DNA from: Sphingomonas kyeonggiensis | GTDB taxonomy: Bacteria > Pseudomonadota > Alphaproteobacteria > Sphingomonadales > Sphingomonadaceae | Direction: 5' to 3' | Length of the DNA stretch: 64,000 nucleotides | NCBI RefSeq assembly: GCF_014196745.1 | Contig: NZ_JACIEH010000001.1 | Location: forward strand, 310,001-374,000 | Program-made: the position numbers and the translations under genes | The notes under the pieces: generated by a model | Seen by the model: only the letters and a program-made list of their open reading frames with translations | Told to the model about the DNA's origin: nothing | The model's database searches: none | Part shown: piece after piece, positions 41,506-53,400 of the stretch | Numbering within the stretch: position 1 is the stretch's first letter | Layout: each line of letters opens with the position of its first letter

Positions 41506-43416
41506 TCAGTACCCCGCCGTCGCCTCCACCGGCAGCAGCAGGCTGAAGCGGGTGCCCGCCTGGCCCGATTCCATCTCCACCCGCCCGCCGATCACCTCGG
41601 CACGCCGTGCCTGGTTGCCGAGGCCGCGGCCGGGGCCGGTCGCGGCGACATCGAAGCCCTTGCCGTTGTCCGCCACGCCCACACACACGCAGCCGTCGCG
41701 CACGCCGGTGGTGACGGTGATCTCGGTCGCGCCGGCATGCTTGATGACGTTGGTGAAGGCCTCCTGCAGGATGCGCAGGATGTGGAGCGAATGGCGCTGG
41801 TCCAGCCAGCCGAGCGGCGGCACGTCGCGGACGTCCCAGCGCAGGCGGATGCCGGTCGATTCGAGCCGGGGCTGGAGGCGGAAGCGCAGCGTGCCGAGCA
41901 GTAGCAGCAGGTCGGTCTCGACCGGCTCCATCGAATCGATGGTGAGCTTGAGATCGTCGATGCAGCCCTTGAGCAGCTGGGCGATGTCCGCTTCGTCGAT
42001 ATGGCCGTGCTCGACCATGCGCAGCGTGCTGACCAGCGACGAGCCCAGCCCGTCATGCATGTCCTGCATCAGCCGCTGGCGTTCCTGGAGCAACACTTCG
42101 CGCCGCTCGATCTCGCGCAGCTTCTGGTGGCTGGCGGTGAGCTCGGCCTCGCGCTCGGCGAGGCTGCTCGCGAGCACGACGTTGGATTCGGCCACGGCCT
42201 TCATCGCCTTGAGATAGCGGCTCAGCATGATCTGGCAGAACACCACGATCAGCGAGATCTGGGCATAGAAGGAGACGAACAGGCTCTCGATATTGATGAT
42301 GTTGTTCTGGAGCAGCATGTCGCGTGCGCCCAGGATGAACGAGAGCAGGCCGCAGATCGCGAGGCCGGCGCCCTCCAGCGTGCCGGCGCGGCGGCTCCAG
42401 TGGATGTGCAGGGCGAAGGTGACCGAACCCACCGCCACCATGGTGACGTACATCAGCGGGGAGATGATCGTCGCATCGGTCGTGCCTTCGAACAGCGGCA
42501 GGGTGATCCCGCCAAAGCCGATGCACATCAGGGTGATGATCCAGGTCAGCACACGGACGTGGTGATGGTGCAGCGCTGTGAGGAACAGGTGGGTGACCAG
42601 CACTGCCCAGCCGACCGAATTGACCGTGATCCAGCCGAACCAGGCGTCCGAGATCGGTAGCCGGTCCGCGCCCATATAGGCGTGCATGACGCGCAGGAAC
42701 GTCACCACCGTCATCACTGCATAGAGCAGATAGAGCGATTCACTACGCGAACGTAGCCAGATCAGGAAGGCGAACACCCCGGTCGCGAGGAACAGCGCCG
42801 AGCTGATGTACGGCAGCTCGGCCTGGAAGAAGGCGCGCATGTAATAGGCGGCGCCGAGCTGGCGGTAGTCGCCGATCCAGACCGAGGAGAGCGCGCCGCC
42901 GATGCCGCGGACGTGGCGGATGCGGACCAATATGTCCCTGGGCGGGGTGCTCTCCGCGGCTTCCTCGAGCGGGATCCACAGCGGCCGGTTCGAGCCGTTC
43001 CACTGGAGATTGGCATGGGTCTGATAGAAGAGCCGGCCGTCGATATAGATGGCCAGCTCGCCATCGGTCTTCCAGCGCGGGATGTAGATATAGGCGCCGG
43101 GCGGGGCGACATGCTGGGGGCCGAGGGTGAAGTGATACCAGCTCGTCCGGGTGGGCAGCTTTCCGCCGTCGCCGGCGCCCGGCACCATCCTGGGCCGCGG
43201 CGCATGGGGCAGTGTGACCTGCTGCCACTGGCCCTGCAGCGCGCGCCAGTCCTGGGTGCGCGCAGGCGGGGGATAGCCCAGCGTGTCCTGTACCAGCAGC
43301 TCGGCGCTGGTCAGGTGGATGCCCTGGGGGCGCGATCCGTAATAGCAGGCGAGCAGGAAGAGCAGCGCCAGCCCGGAATAGAAGAGGGTGGCGCGCAGGG
43401 TCCTAGAGGATACCAT
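41506..43416 (-). CDS. Sensor histidine kinase (7TM-type, HisKA_3)
   Basis: A 636-residue membrane kinase. It has an N-terminal helix (5-25), a periplasmic jelly-roll-like domain (about 40-195) of the 7TMR-DISM2 kind, seven membrane helices (about 200-400), a coiled-coil linker (415-450), and a NarX/DegS-type kinase core with His454 in DMHDGLGSSL and an ATPase domain (EAFTNVIKHAG, DNGKGFD, GRGLGNQARRAE). Its start overlaps the response regulator gene by 14 bases, so they act as a pair. The periplasmic part may sense a carbohydrate or similar ligand; that is inference. Confidence 0.9.
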   Translation of the reverse strand: MVSSRTLRATLFYSGLALLFLLACYYGSRPQGIHLTSAELLVQDTLGYPPPARTQDWRALQGQWQQVTLPHAPRPRMVPGAGDGGKLPTRTSWYHFTLGPQHVAPPGAYIYIPRWKTDGELAIYIDGRLFYQTHANLQWNGSNRPLWIPLEEAAESTPPRDILVRIRHVRGIGGALSSVWIGDYRQLGAAYYMRAFFQAELPYISSALFLATGVFAFLIWLRSRSESLYLLYAVMTVVTFLRVMHAYMGADRLPISDAWFGWITVNSVGWAVLVTHLFLTALHHHHVRVLTWIITLMCIGFGGITLPLFEGTTDATIISPLMYVTMVAVGSVTFALHIHWSRRAGTLEGAGLAICGLLSFILGARDMLLQNNIINIESLFVSFYAQISLIVVFCQIMLSRYLKAMKAVAESNVVLASSLAEREAELTASHQKLREIERREVLLQERQRLMQDMHDGLGSSLVSTLRMVEHGHIDEADIAQLLKGCIDDLKLTIDSMEPVETDLLLLLGTLRFRLQPRLESTGIRLRWDVRDVPPLGWLDQRHSLHILRILQEAFTNVIKHAGATEITVTTGVRDGCVCVGVADNGKGFDVAATGPGRGLGNQARRAEVIGGRVEMESGQAGTRFSLLLPVEATAGY

Positions 43417-44083
43417 GGTTGCGGGCCTCGAAGATCGCTTCGGCCTTCGAGGTGACCTCGAGCTTCTGGTAGATGCGGCGCACGAAGGTCATCACCGTGT
43501 TGCGCGAGACCTGCATCAGCTCCGCGATCTCGTCATAGCTGAAGCCCTTGGTGATCAGCTCCAGCGCTTCGCGCTCGCGTGGGGAGAGTGGCGTGGCCAT
43601 GGGCGTGGCCGTCGCGATCGCAGCGGCGGTGGGTACCGGCTCGGCAGGACGGAAGCGCAGCAGGATCTGGCGGGCGATGCGCGGGCTGATCGGGCTGCCC
43701 CCGGCATGGAGCGCACGGATCTCGTCGGCGATCTTCTCGGCCGAGCTGTCCTTGAGCAGATAGCCCGCGGCGCCGGCTTCGATCGAGGCGATGACGTGCT
43801 TCTCGTCGGCGAAGGTGGTGCTCACCATGATCCCGCAATCGGGCCAGGCGGCATGGGCGGCGCGGATCACGTCGATGCCCGATCCGTCGGGCAGGCCGAG
43901 ATCGACCACCAGCACGTCGAGCGGATCGCCGGCCAGCATCTTCTTCGCCTGGGCGACATTGTGCGCCATGCCGATCAGCTGGATGTCCGCCGAGCTGCGC
44001 ACCGCCGCGGCGAAACTGTTCTGGAAGGCGATGTCGTCCTCGACCAGCGCGACCTTGAGCTGGGAGGGAGCGGAATCGGCCAT
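43403..44083 (-). CDS. NarL/LuxR-family response regulator
   Basis: A 226-residue regulator. The receiver has VALVEDDIAFQ, phospho-acceptor Asp61 (VVDLGLPDGSG) and a Lys near VLLKDSSA-like YLLKDSSAEKIADE. The C-terminal HTH reads LSPREREALELITKGFSYDEIA, then MQVSRNTVMTFVRRIYQKLEV. ATG at 44083 is preceded by AGGA. It overlaps and is cotranscribed with the kinase. Targets are unknown; the two-partner secretion genes nearby are candidates. Confidence 0.9.
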   Translation of the reverse strand: MADSAPSQLKVALVEDDIAFQNSFAAAVRSSADIQLIGMAHNVAQAKKMLAGDPLDVLVVDLGLPDGSGIDVIRAAHAAWPDCGIMVSTTFADEKHVIASIEAGAAGYLLKDSSAEKIADEIRALHAGGSPISPRIARQILLRFRPAEPVPTAAAIATATPMATPLSPREREALELITKGFSYDEIAELMQVSRNTVMTFVRRIYQKLEVTSKAEAIFEARNHGIL

Positions 44084-44296
44084 TCGGACATCCTGGAGCG
44101 GCCCGCGCCCCGGTGCGCGGCCATCTGAGGAGCGCCTGGCGGCGCCCGGTTTTCGCGCTTTTACCATCGCTCAGGCCCCGAGCTTGTCCCTAGAAATAGC
44201 GACATACGCAATATTTCGGGCTCGTTACAATTTGTTCCGGAGCCTGGGCTGGGTTAATTGCGCATTGCCCAGGTCCGGCAAACAACGAGTCGCGCC

Positions 44297-45460
44297 ATGC
44301 CAAGCCCGGAACCCTTGACCCCGATGTTGGTGGCAGAGCTGGTCGGCAGCATCTACGAGGCCGCGCTCGATGCACGCCTGTGGCAGCTGTTCGTCGATCG
44401 GATCGAGTCGGTCTATCCGGAGATGACCGTCGCGCTGTTCAGCCACGAGACCACCGTCCCCGCGGCGGCGCTCAACGTGGTCGCGAACTACTCCGATGCC
44501 GCGCTGCGCGACTATAAGGCGCATCACTTCTCCACCAGCCCCTATGTCGATTTCGTCCCGCGTAACCAGGTCGGCAGGCCGGTGCGGACCGAGGCGATCA
44601 TCCGCGACGAGGAGCTGTACCGCACCGAGCATTACAACGACTTCATGCGCCCGCACGGGATCGGCCGCCACGGCACCGGCATGGTGCTCGAGCGCGAACC
44701 CGGCGGCTGGGCCTCCTTCTCCTTCGCCGATCGCTGGAACGACGTGGCACGGCGCGAGCACCAGATGCAGATGCTCCACCTGCTCGCTCCGCATTTCGCC
44801 CGGGCGTTCAAGCTGCGGCGCACGCTGATGGACATGTGCTCGGCGGGCATGGCCTCGCGCACCGTCTTCGACGGCTGGATGCACGCCGCCTTCGTGCTCG
44901 ACCGCGAAGGCCGGGTGATGACGATGAACCGCAAGGCGGAGGCGCTGGTGGCGCGGGGCGAGGGCGTGCGGCTCAACCGCTTCGGCCAGCCGCGCAGCTT
45001 CGACGACAAGTGCAGCCGCGCGTTGGAGGACGCGTTCGCCAGTTGCCGGGCGGGCGCGGATTCGCCGATCGAGGGGGCAGGCGACCTGTCCGGGGTGATG
45101 CTGCCGCGGCGCGTGGACGGAGCGGCGCTCCACGCGATGGTCTGGCCGATCGCCAGTGCCGCCGAATTCGGGTTGCCGAGCCTGCCGGGGCAGCTGCTGC
45201 TGGTCATATCGGATCCCGACGACACCCCGCCGGGCGCGGTCGCCTGGATCGCGCGACGCTTCGGCCTGTCGCCCGCCGAGGAGAAGCTGGCCGATGCGGT
45301 GATCGCCGGCGTGCCGCTGAACGAAGCGGCGGAGAAGCTGGGCATCCAGCTCTCGACGGCGCGTACCCGGCTCAAGACCATCCAGGCCAAGACCGGCTGC
45401 CATCGCCAGATGGACCTCGTCCGGCTCGCCATGTCGGTGCCGACGATCCGGCCCGTCTGA
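44297..45460 (+). CDS. LuxR-type HTH transcriptional regulator
   Basis: A 387-residue regulator. The N-terminal 200 residues may form a ligand-binding (PAS/GAF-like) domain. A second sensor-like part follows (AAFVLDREGRVMTMNRKAEAL), and the C-terminus has a LuxR HTH with FGLSPAEEKLADAVIAGVPL, EAAEKLGIQLSTARTRLKTI and a final RQMDLVRLA. No receiver domain is present. I chose ATG at 44297 over an upstream TTG. It is divergent from the two-component pair and directly upstream of the secretion locus, which it may regulate. Confidence 0.85.
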   Translation: MPSPEPLTPMLVAELVGSIYEAALDARLWQLFVDRIESVYPEMTVALFSHETTVPAAALNVVANYSDAALRDYKAHHFSTSPYVDFVPRNQVGRPVRTEAIIRDEELYRTEHYNDFMRPHGIGRHGTGMVLEREPGGWASFSFADRWNDVARREHQMQMLHLLAPHFARAFKLRRTLMDMCSAGMASRTVFDGWMHAAFVLDREGRVMTMNRKAEALVARGEGVRLNRFGQPRSFDDKCSRALEDAFASCRAGADSPIEGAGDLSGVMLPRRVDGAALHAMVWPIASAAEFGLPSLPGQLLLVISDPDDTPPGAVAWIARRFGLSPAEEKLADAVIAGVPLNEAAEKLGIQLSTARTRLKTIQAKTGCHRQMDLVRLAMSVPTIRPV

Positions 45461-45772
45461 CCACCCCCATATGGGAGCTATTCGCTCCCGCCGGGCCTTC
45501 CTAGGCAACCAGCCTCGGGGTCGTGCGCGCACGATCGCGGAGGGGGGATTGCGTCGATGGAAAAGGGGTTTTCCCGCCGTGGCTTAGCTGTCGGGTGGGG
45601 TTTGGGGTCGAGGAATGTCGGCTTCCGTAACGTCGTTCCGTCGCTGTCACTATTAGTAGCGACAGACGGAAAAACCCGCCTCCGGTACATTACGGATGCA
45701 GGATCGCCCACCCGGGTCGTGGGGCAGGGCGGCCTTCCAGTTTCTTCGTTCCAGACAAAAAAAGGCCGATCG
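45461..45772 (+). other. Gap before the two-partner secretion locus
   Basis: This 312-bp stretch has no gene. GGGAGC-TATTC-GCTCCC (45473-45489) right after the regulator stop may end its transcript. A second hairpin, GTCGCT with AGCGAC around a 12-nt AT-rich loop, lies at 45640-45663. A promoter for the secretion genes is expected in the second half, but I cannot place it with confidence. Confidence 0.5.
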
Positions 45773-47485
45773 ATGCCGAAGGTTGCCGTGCACCACCGCC
45801 CCAGCGGGCGGAAGACGCTTGCGCTGTTCTCGTTTCTCGCGGGCACGGCGCTCGCCACGCCCGCAGCCGCGCAGGTGCTGCCTTCGCGCCAGCAGCTCAA
45901 CCCGGCCCAGCAATCCGCGGTCCCCGCCGCACCGCGCGGCGAACTGTTCCGCGACATGGAGGCGGGTCCGTGCCCCTTCGCGGGCAGCGACCTGAAGGTC
46001 ACGCTCACCGGCGTCGAGTTCCAGGGCACCAACGGCAAGCTCGCCTTGTCCGACGACAGGCTGCGCCTCGCCTATGCCGATCTGATCGGCCGGGAAGTGC
46101 CGATCGGCACGATCTGCACCATCCGCGACCGGGTGGCGACGCTCTATCTGCGCCGGGGCGTGCTCGCCGCGGTGGAGATCCCGCAGCAGCGCATCGCCGA
46201 CGGCAAGCTGGTCCTCTCGGTCACCGAGGCGCACGTCACCTCGGTCAACTATCACGGCGATGTCGGTCCCGCGCAGCGCCAGGTCGAGCGCTATCTCGAC
46301 AAGCTGAAGGGCATGACTCCGTTCGACCTTAACGTCGCCCAGCGCTACCTGCTGCTGGCCTCGGACGTTCCCGGCGTGATCGTCCAGGCCTCGCTCAAGC
46401 AGGCGCCCGGCGGCCAGGGCGCGGTCGACCTGAACATCGAAGTCTCGCGCACCCCGGTCACCGCCAGCTTCGCGGCGAACAACTACGGATCGGAATCGAT
46501 CGGCCGCGACCTGGCCACCGCGCGGGTCGACTACAACAGTTTCACTCCGCTCGGTGAGCGCACCACGATCGTCGGTTACGGCACGATCACCAGCCCCGAG
46601 CAGCGCGTCATCCAGCTGACCGAGAGCGTGAAGCTGGGCGGGGAGGGGCTGCAGCTCGACCTGTCCGGATCGCTCGCGCGGACCCGGCCGGGTGCGGCGC
46701 TCAAGCCGCTCGACCTGCTCGGCAACAGCTTCGCCGGCAATGCCCGGCTCAGCTATCCGCTGCTGCGCCACCGCCGCTACAATCTCAACCTGTCGGGTGG
46801 CCTGGAATGGATCGACCAGAAGGTCGATTTCGGCGGCGGCATCGCCACGCTGACCAACGACAAGCTCCGCGTGTTCTTCGCCAAGCTCGACGGCTTCTTC
46901 GCGCCGCGCGAGCTGGCCGCCCATTCGGTGGTGGCGACCGGATCGATCGAGTTGCGCAGGGGCGTCAACGGCCTGGGCGCTACGCCCTTTGGCAACCGGC
47001 TCGCCTCGCGCTTCGGCGGCCGACCGGACGCGACGGTGTTCCGCGCCGACATGTCGGTCGGCGGGCGGCTGTTCGGCCCGGTGACCGCCAGCGTCTCGAC
47101 CAGCTGGCAGTACACGGACACGCCGCTGCTCTCCTATGAGGAGTTCTCGGCCGGCACGCTCTCGATCGGCCGGGGCTATGATCCCTCGGCCGCCTCGGGC
47201 GACCGCGCGCTGGGCTCGACGCTGGAGATCAGCACCGCACCCTTCCAGTTCGCCAAGCGATCGGTGTTCCGCCCCTATGCGTTCCTCGACGCCGTCCGGC
47301 TGACCAATATCGGGCCGGGTGCCGACCGGACTACGCTGCGCTCCGCCGGCTACGGCATCCGCGCCCAGATCGGCCCGTGGCTCTCGCTCGACGCCGCCTG
47401 GGCGCATCCGTTCGACCGGGTGGCGCCCAATGCGCCCAAGCCGGGCGACCGCATCCTCGTCAGCCTCACCGCCTCGATCTTCTGA
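45773..47485 (+). CDS. Two-partner secretion transporter, FhaC/ShlB family (TpsB)
   Basis: A 570-residue outer-membrane transporter. A signal peptide (TLALFSFLAGTALATPAAAQ) precedes two POTRA domains (about 60-225, with DRVATLYLRRGVLAAVEIP and FDLNVAQRYLLLASDVPG), then a 16-strand barrel. The conserved secretion motif of loop L6 appears as IGRGYDPSAASGD. The last strand ends ASIF. It should pass the giant exoprotein encoded 11 bp downstream across the outer membrane. The ATG at 45773 is chosen from the signal peptide; the frame is open from 45557. Confidence 0.92.
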   Translation: MPKVAVHHRPSGRKTLALFSFLAGTALATPAAAQVLPSRQQLNPAQQSAVPAAPRGELFRDMEAGPCPFAGSDLKVTLTGVEFQGTNGKLALSDDRLRLAYADLIGREVPIGTICTIRDRVATLYLRRGVLAAVEIPQQRIADGKLVLSVTEAHVTSVNYHGDVGPAQRQVERYLDKLKGMTPFDLNVAQRYLLLASDVPGVIVQASLKQAPGGQGAVDLNIEVSRTPVTASFAANNYGSESIGRDLATARVDYNSFTPLGERTTIVGYGTITSPEQRVIQLTESVKLGGEGLQLDLSGSLARTRPGAALKPLDLLGNSFAGNARLSYPLLRHRRYNLNLSGGLEWIDQKVDFGGGIATLTNDKLRVFFAKLDGFFAPRELAAHSVVATGSIELRRGVNGLGATPFGNRLASRFGGRPDATVFRADMSVGGRLFGPVTASVSTSWQYTDTPLLSYEEFSAGTLSIGRGYDPSAASGDRALGSTLEISTAPFQFAKRSVFRPYAFLDAVRLTNIGPGADRTTLRSAGYGIRAQIGPWLSLDAAWAHPFDRVAPNAPKPGDRILVSLTASIF

Positions 47486-47496
47486 GGGTTCAGATC

Positions 47497-50400
47497 ATGT
47501 CCGCTCTCCGCCGCCGCCCCAATCGCCGCCTGCTCACCACCTCGGCCTTCGGCGCGCTCGCGCTCGCCGCGGTCTGGGCCGCGCCCGCGCATGCCCAGCT
47601 GGTCCAGGGCGGCACGCCCGCGCAGAGCAACGGTGCCGGGCCGGCGATCGACCAGTCGCTCCCCAACACCACCACGGTGACGATGGGAGCGGGTGCCACG
47701 CGCACGGTGATCGACTGGGACAAGTTCGACATCAATTCGGGCGACACGGCGAACTTCGTCTTCGCCAATCGCAGCGACATCGTGCTCAACCGGGTGAGCG
47801 GCGCGGGCAGCACGATCAACGGCAGTCTGAACGGCATGATCGGCGCGGGCGGTCCGACCGGCGGCAATATCTGGATCTACAACGCCAATGGCGTGGTGAT
47901 CGGCGCCAATGCCCGGATCAGCACCGGCGGCCTGCTCGTCACCACCGCGGCGATCGACCGCGCGACCGATAGCAGCGCGGGCGGATTCCTCGACGGCGGC
48001 TCGACGCAGTTCGGCTTCACCGGGGCGGGGACCGGCAACATCACCGTGCAGAACGGTGCCCAGATCAACAGCCATGGCGGCGCGATCGCGCTGGTGGCAC
48101 CGGTGGTCACCACCGAGACGGGATCGAGCATTTCGGCGCAGGACGGCGGTAATGTGCTCGTCGGCTCGGCGTCCAAATACCAGATCAGCTTCCGGCCGAC
48201 CTCGACCGACGACATGGATCTGCTGAGCTTCGAGGTGGCGGACGGCGCCGGCACTTCCGGCACCGATGCGATCAACCTGGCCGGTAACATCGGCGGCAAC
48301 CGCGTGTTCGTCGCGGCGGTCTCGAAGTCGGGCCTGGTGGCCGGTATCATGAACACCGGCACGATCAGCGCCACCACGGTCGCGACTGACGAGACTGGCG
48401 CGATCGTACTCAGCGCGAACCACGATATCGTGAACGGCGCTGCGGCGGCGGCACCGCTATCCGGCATCGGGGCGGGATACGTCACCACGTACGGCGGGTC
48501 GGTCGCGGGGCCCAAGGTGGACTTCGTCGCGTCCGAGAACGTGCTGCTGCGCGGCGATGTCGGCGAGAGCGGTGCCGTCGTCAATCTCCGCAGCGACAAT
48601 ACCGACGTCAAGCAATACGCCGGCGTGATCACGGCCGACACGCTCACCGCCAGTGCGCAGACGGGCATCAACTTCAACTCGTTCAGCGCCAACCGGGTCG
48701 ACAAGCTCGGCGCGCTCAACACTGTCACGGGCGATCTCGCCTATATCGGCGACGAGGATGGAGTCATCCTCACCGGCGCGATCAGCGCTCCGGGCAAGGT
48801 CACGCTCGGCGCGCGCGGCTTCATGGATACCACCACTGGCTCGATCAGCGCCGGCAGCCTGGAGCTGTCCCTGGGCGGCGGCGGTTCGTTCAAGGTCAAT
48901 GGCGACGCCAATATCGGCTACGGCCAGTCCCAGGGCGCGGTGACGATCCAGGCGACCGGCGGCATCACGCTGTCGAACGAGTTCGGGATGCTGCTCGGCG
49001 ACCAGCTCTCGCTCACCGCGGATACCGGTGCGATCCGCGAGACCGGTGGCTTCATCTCCGGCGGCGGCACCGTCATCGCCAATGCCGCTGGCGAGATCGA
49101 CCTTGGCGGCGCCAACAGCTTCACCAGCCTCACCGCTAATTCCGCCGATGGCGAGCGCGTCACGGTCAACGCGACGGGCAATCTCGATTTCAAGGTGAAC
49201 ACCTTCTCGCTCGCGCGGTTCACCGTCGGGGGCAATGCGACGTCTTCGGGCACGAACGCACTGAACTCCGGCGGGCTGTTCGTGACCGCAGGCGGTGCGA
49301 TCAATCTCAGCTCGGACGGCGGCTACACCGAGTTCGGGGATCTGAGCGCGGGCGGCAACATCACCCTCGCGATGGACGGTAATCTCGTTCTCGGCGGCGT
49401 TATCCATGCGGGCAACGCGCTGTCGCTCACTTCGCGGGGCGGCGCGATCCGGCAGACCAGCGGCACGATCAGCCTGGGCACCAGCTTCACCCTCAATGCC
49501 GTCACCGGGATCGACCTGAACCAGACGGGCAACCATCTGGGCGACCAGAGCCTTGTTTCGGACGTCACCAGCGGCAACGGCAGTGCCGTGCGGATTCGCG
49601 GCGACGCGATGAAACTCTACCTCCACGGCGCGCTCGGCGACGTCAGCCTCTATGGCGAGAGTGGCGATGTCGTCGTGGGCCCCGGCCTCACCGCCAGTTC
49701 GCTGACCGCCGAGGCCGCTCGCGACATCCAGATTGGCAGCAATGGCAACACGGTTGCTGTCGACACCTATCATCGGCTGATCGGCACGAACGTCTCTGTC
49801 TATAACAACGGCGACTTCACGGTCGACGGGGATGTCGGCCGAGCGGACGTCGGTCGGGTGGAACTGGTCGCGCCGAACGGCACGCTCACCCAGGCCGCCG
49901 GCACGATCTTCGGCGCCGACATCTCCCTCCGCGCCACCTACGCGATCAAGCAGGACAGCAGCGCGAGCGTTCAGGCAAGCAATGGTGTTTTTGGGGCACT
50001 TGCCGGTACCGACCTGCTGTTAACCGGCGCGAACCGGTTAGGCGATTTCCCCTATTTCAGCTGGGGCACCAACGCCAACGTCACGATACGCTCGCTCGGC
50101 AATCTGTCCGTCGATACTAGTTTGGGCGCGTGGCTCGTTCCCGTCCACACGCTCAAGCTGATCTCGGACGAGGGTTCCGTCGGCGTGTACGGCGGCTTCA
50201 CCGCCGACACGCTGAACGTTCAGGCGCATGGCGACATCATGCTCGACGATGCGACTTACATCGTGAGCAAGGTCGGCAGCGTCACCGGCCTGACGAGCGC
50301 GACGGGCAATATCAGCCTTAGAGAAGACAATGGCTTCACCATCGATGGCGATATCAGCGCGGCGGCGGGCAACATTACCCTCAAGTCCGGCGGGGCGATC

Positions 50401-53400
50401 GATGCCAATTCGGGCGCGCTTTCGCTCGGCGGCACGCTGGCGGTAACCGCCGGCGGCGGCGCATCGCTGACCGGGGCCGGCGCTATCAAGCTGGGCGCAG
50501 TGAGCACGTCTGGCGGCGGCAATTTCTACCTGGGCAGCGACGGCAATATCGAGCTGACCGGCGCGATCAACACCGGCACCAGCAACCTGATCCTGTCCAC
50601 CACCAATGGCGCGATCACCAGCAATGGCGGCACGATCTCCGCCTTTTCGACGACGGCGGATGCCACCGGGGCGATCACGCTCGTCGGCTCCGGCTACGCT
50701 AATTTCTGGGCGATCTCGAGCGGCGGCGGCGCCATCCATCTCAGCAGCGACAATGATCTCGGCTTCGCAGCGAACACCACCGGCACCCTAACCGTCGAGA
50801 CGGGCGGGCAGGCGAGCAACACCGGCGACGTGGTCGCCAGCTCAGTGTCGATCAGCGCGGGCACCGGGATCAACCTGGTCAACACGGGCTTCACGGTCGA
50901 TATCGGCAGCTTCAGCCATCTCTCCACGGACGATGGCCTGGTCAGCCTCGACCTTACCGGCGACATCAAGCTCGACGGCGACGTCACTGCGGGCGGCACG
51001 GGCAACACCGTCAGCCTGATCTCGGGCGGGAGCATCCTCCAGAATTCCGGCACGATCACCGGCGACAACATCAAGCTGAACGGCGCCTCCGGCATCACCC
51101 AGGGCAGCGGTGCCACGCTGCACGGCGGCGCCCTGTCGCTCACCAGCGGCGGTAGCGTGGCGCTGGGCCAGGCCAATGACTTCACCAGCATCGCCGTTCT
51201 CTCGATCGGTGGCGACCTGACGCTGCGCAACCTGGGCAGCATCGATCTCGATCCGACCGTCGGCGGCGGCGCAACCCTGGGCGGCGCACTGACCGTGACC
51301 TCGGACACCGGCGACATCTCTGCCGGCAATGTCGTCACCACCTCGAAGCTAACCGCCACGGCGCTGAACGGGTCGATCCTGCTTGGCGGCGGCGGTCATC
51401 TGATCGGCTCGCTCGGCACGCTGAAGGCGGGCGGCGACATCGAGATCGGCACCGATCTCCCCGGATTCGCCCTGACCGGCGACATCACCGCCACGAATGT
51501 GACTCTGCTCGCGATGAATGGCGGGATCACCCAGAACGCCGGCACCAAGATCACCGCCGGCACGCTCAACGCCACCGCCAACAACAACATCACGCTCGAC
51601 CAGGCGAATGCAGTCACCACGGTGGGCAGCCTCAACGCCAATCTGTTCACCAGCGGCCACAGCATCACCTTCCGCAACAATGGCGACATCATCCTTAACG
51701 GCCGGGTCGACGCCGCGGGCGGCACGCTCAGGCTGACCTCGAACACCGGCGGCATCAGCCAGAACAGTGGCGCGGGTATCTACGTCCTTGCGGACCAGCT
51801 CTTCCTGAGCGGCGCCAGCGACGTGACGCTCCTCAGCACCAGCAACAACATCGCGACGCTTGGCGGAGCGTCGAGCACCAATGGCGGCATCTTCTATCGC
51901 GATGCCAATGGCTTCGACATCGCGGGTAACATCACTGCGACCACAGCTGGCACTGGGGGCGTTTCGCTGCGCACCGCCGGTGCGGGTTCGATCACCCAGA
52001 GCGCCGGCATCATCGACGTCGACTATCTCGGCGTGATCACCGTCGGCGGCGGCTCGGCCACGTTCAACCAGGCGAACCGGATTCACCGGCTCATCGCCAC
52101 CTCGGGTAACGGCACGCTTTCGCTCAACAGCACCACCGACCTGCTGATCGACCAGTCCGTCTATTTCAGCACGATCTCGCTGAGCTCGGGCGGGGCGATC
52201 ACCCAAAGCAATGCCGCCACGTTTGGGGCGAATACCGCCAATCTGAGCGCCGTCACCGGCATCAACCTGCCGGGCGCAACGCTTTTCGGCGGCTACAACG
52301 GCATCCTCAATCTCGGCACGGTCACCAACACGACCAGCGGCGGCATCAACATCGTCAGCTATAGCGGGTCGCACACCAGCCTGACCGGCAACATCAGCGC
52401 GGCGGGGCAGACGGTGTCGATCACCGATGTCGCCGGCTACATTCTCCAGACCGGGGGCGTGATCACCGCCGATACGCTGAGCATGTCGGCGACCGGCGGG
52501 ATCAATGTCGGCGGCGCCAACCAGGTCGCCAATCTCGGCGCGATGACCGGGCCGGGGGTGACCTTCGCCAATGCCGGCAACTTCAACGTCACTCAGTCGA
52601 TCGGCGTAAGCGCCGGGATATACCTGACATCGAACAGCGGCGCGATCACCCAGAATGCGGGCACGACGCTCACCGCCGATACGATAGCGCTCAATGCCGG
52701 CACCGCGATCAGCCAGGGCACGGGCGCGAGCCTGCACACCACCAACCTCTCGCTGACCAGCGGCGGCAATACGACGCTGGGCGAGGCCAACGACTTCACC
52801 ACCCTTACGGACCTTGCGGTGGGCGGCGACCTGACGCTGCGCAACCTCGGCAACATCGATCTCAGCCCGATCCTGGGAGGGACCGGCGGATATCGCACGG
52901 GTGGCGCGCTCACCCTGATCTCCGATACCGGGAACATCCTCAGCACCAACTCCGGTATCGACACCTCGCGCCTGACCGTGAGCGCGGCGGGTTCGATCAG
53001 CCTCGACGGTACGATCGCCTCGCTTGGCACCATCACCGCCGGCCAGTCCATCCTGCTGACCACCTACAATGGCAGCATGGTGCTGACCGGCAATGTCACC
53101 GGCCGGAACATCAGCCTCTACGGCAATACCGGGCTCAGCCAGACCGGCGGCATCATCGATGCCGACCGGCTCAACGTCATCACCAACGGCAATATCTCGC
53201 TGACCGGGGCGAACCAGATCGACGTGGTCGGCCGGCTCGACACCGACCAGTACGACAGCGGCACCGGCCACGACATCACGCTGCACAATGTCGGTGCCAT
53301 CGTGCTCGACTATCAGATCGAGGCGCCGGACGGCACCGTCACGCTCACCTCGGACACCGGCGGGATCAGCCAGACCAGCTTCAGCAACCGCTTCGAGGCC

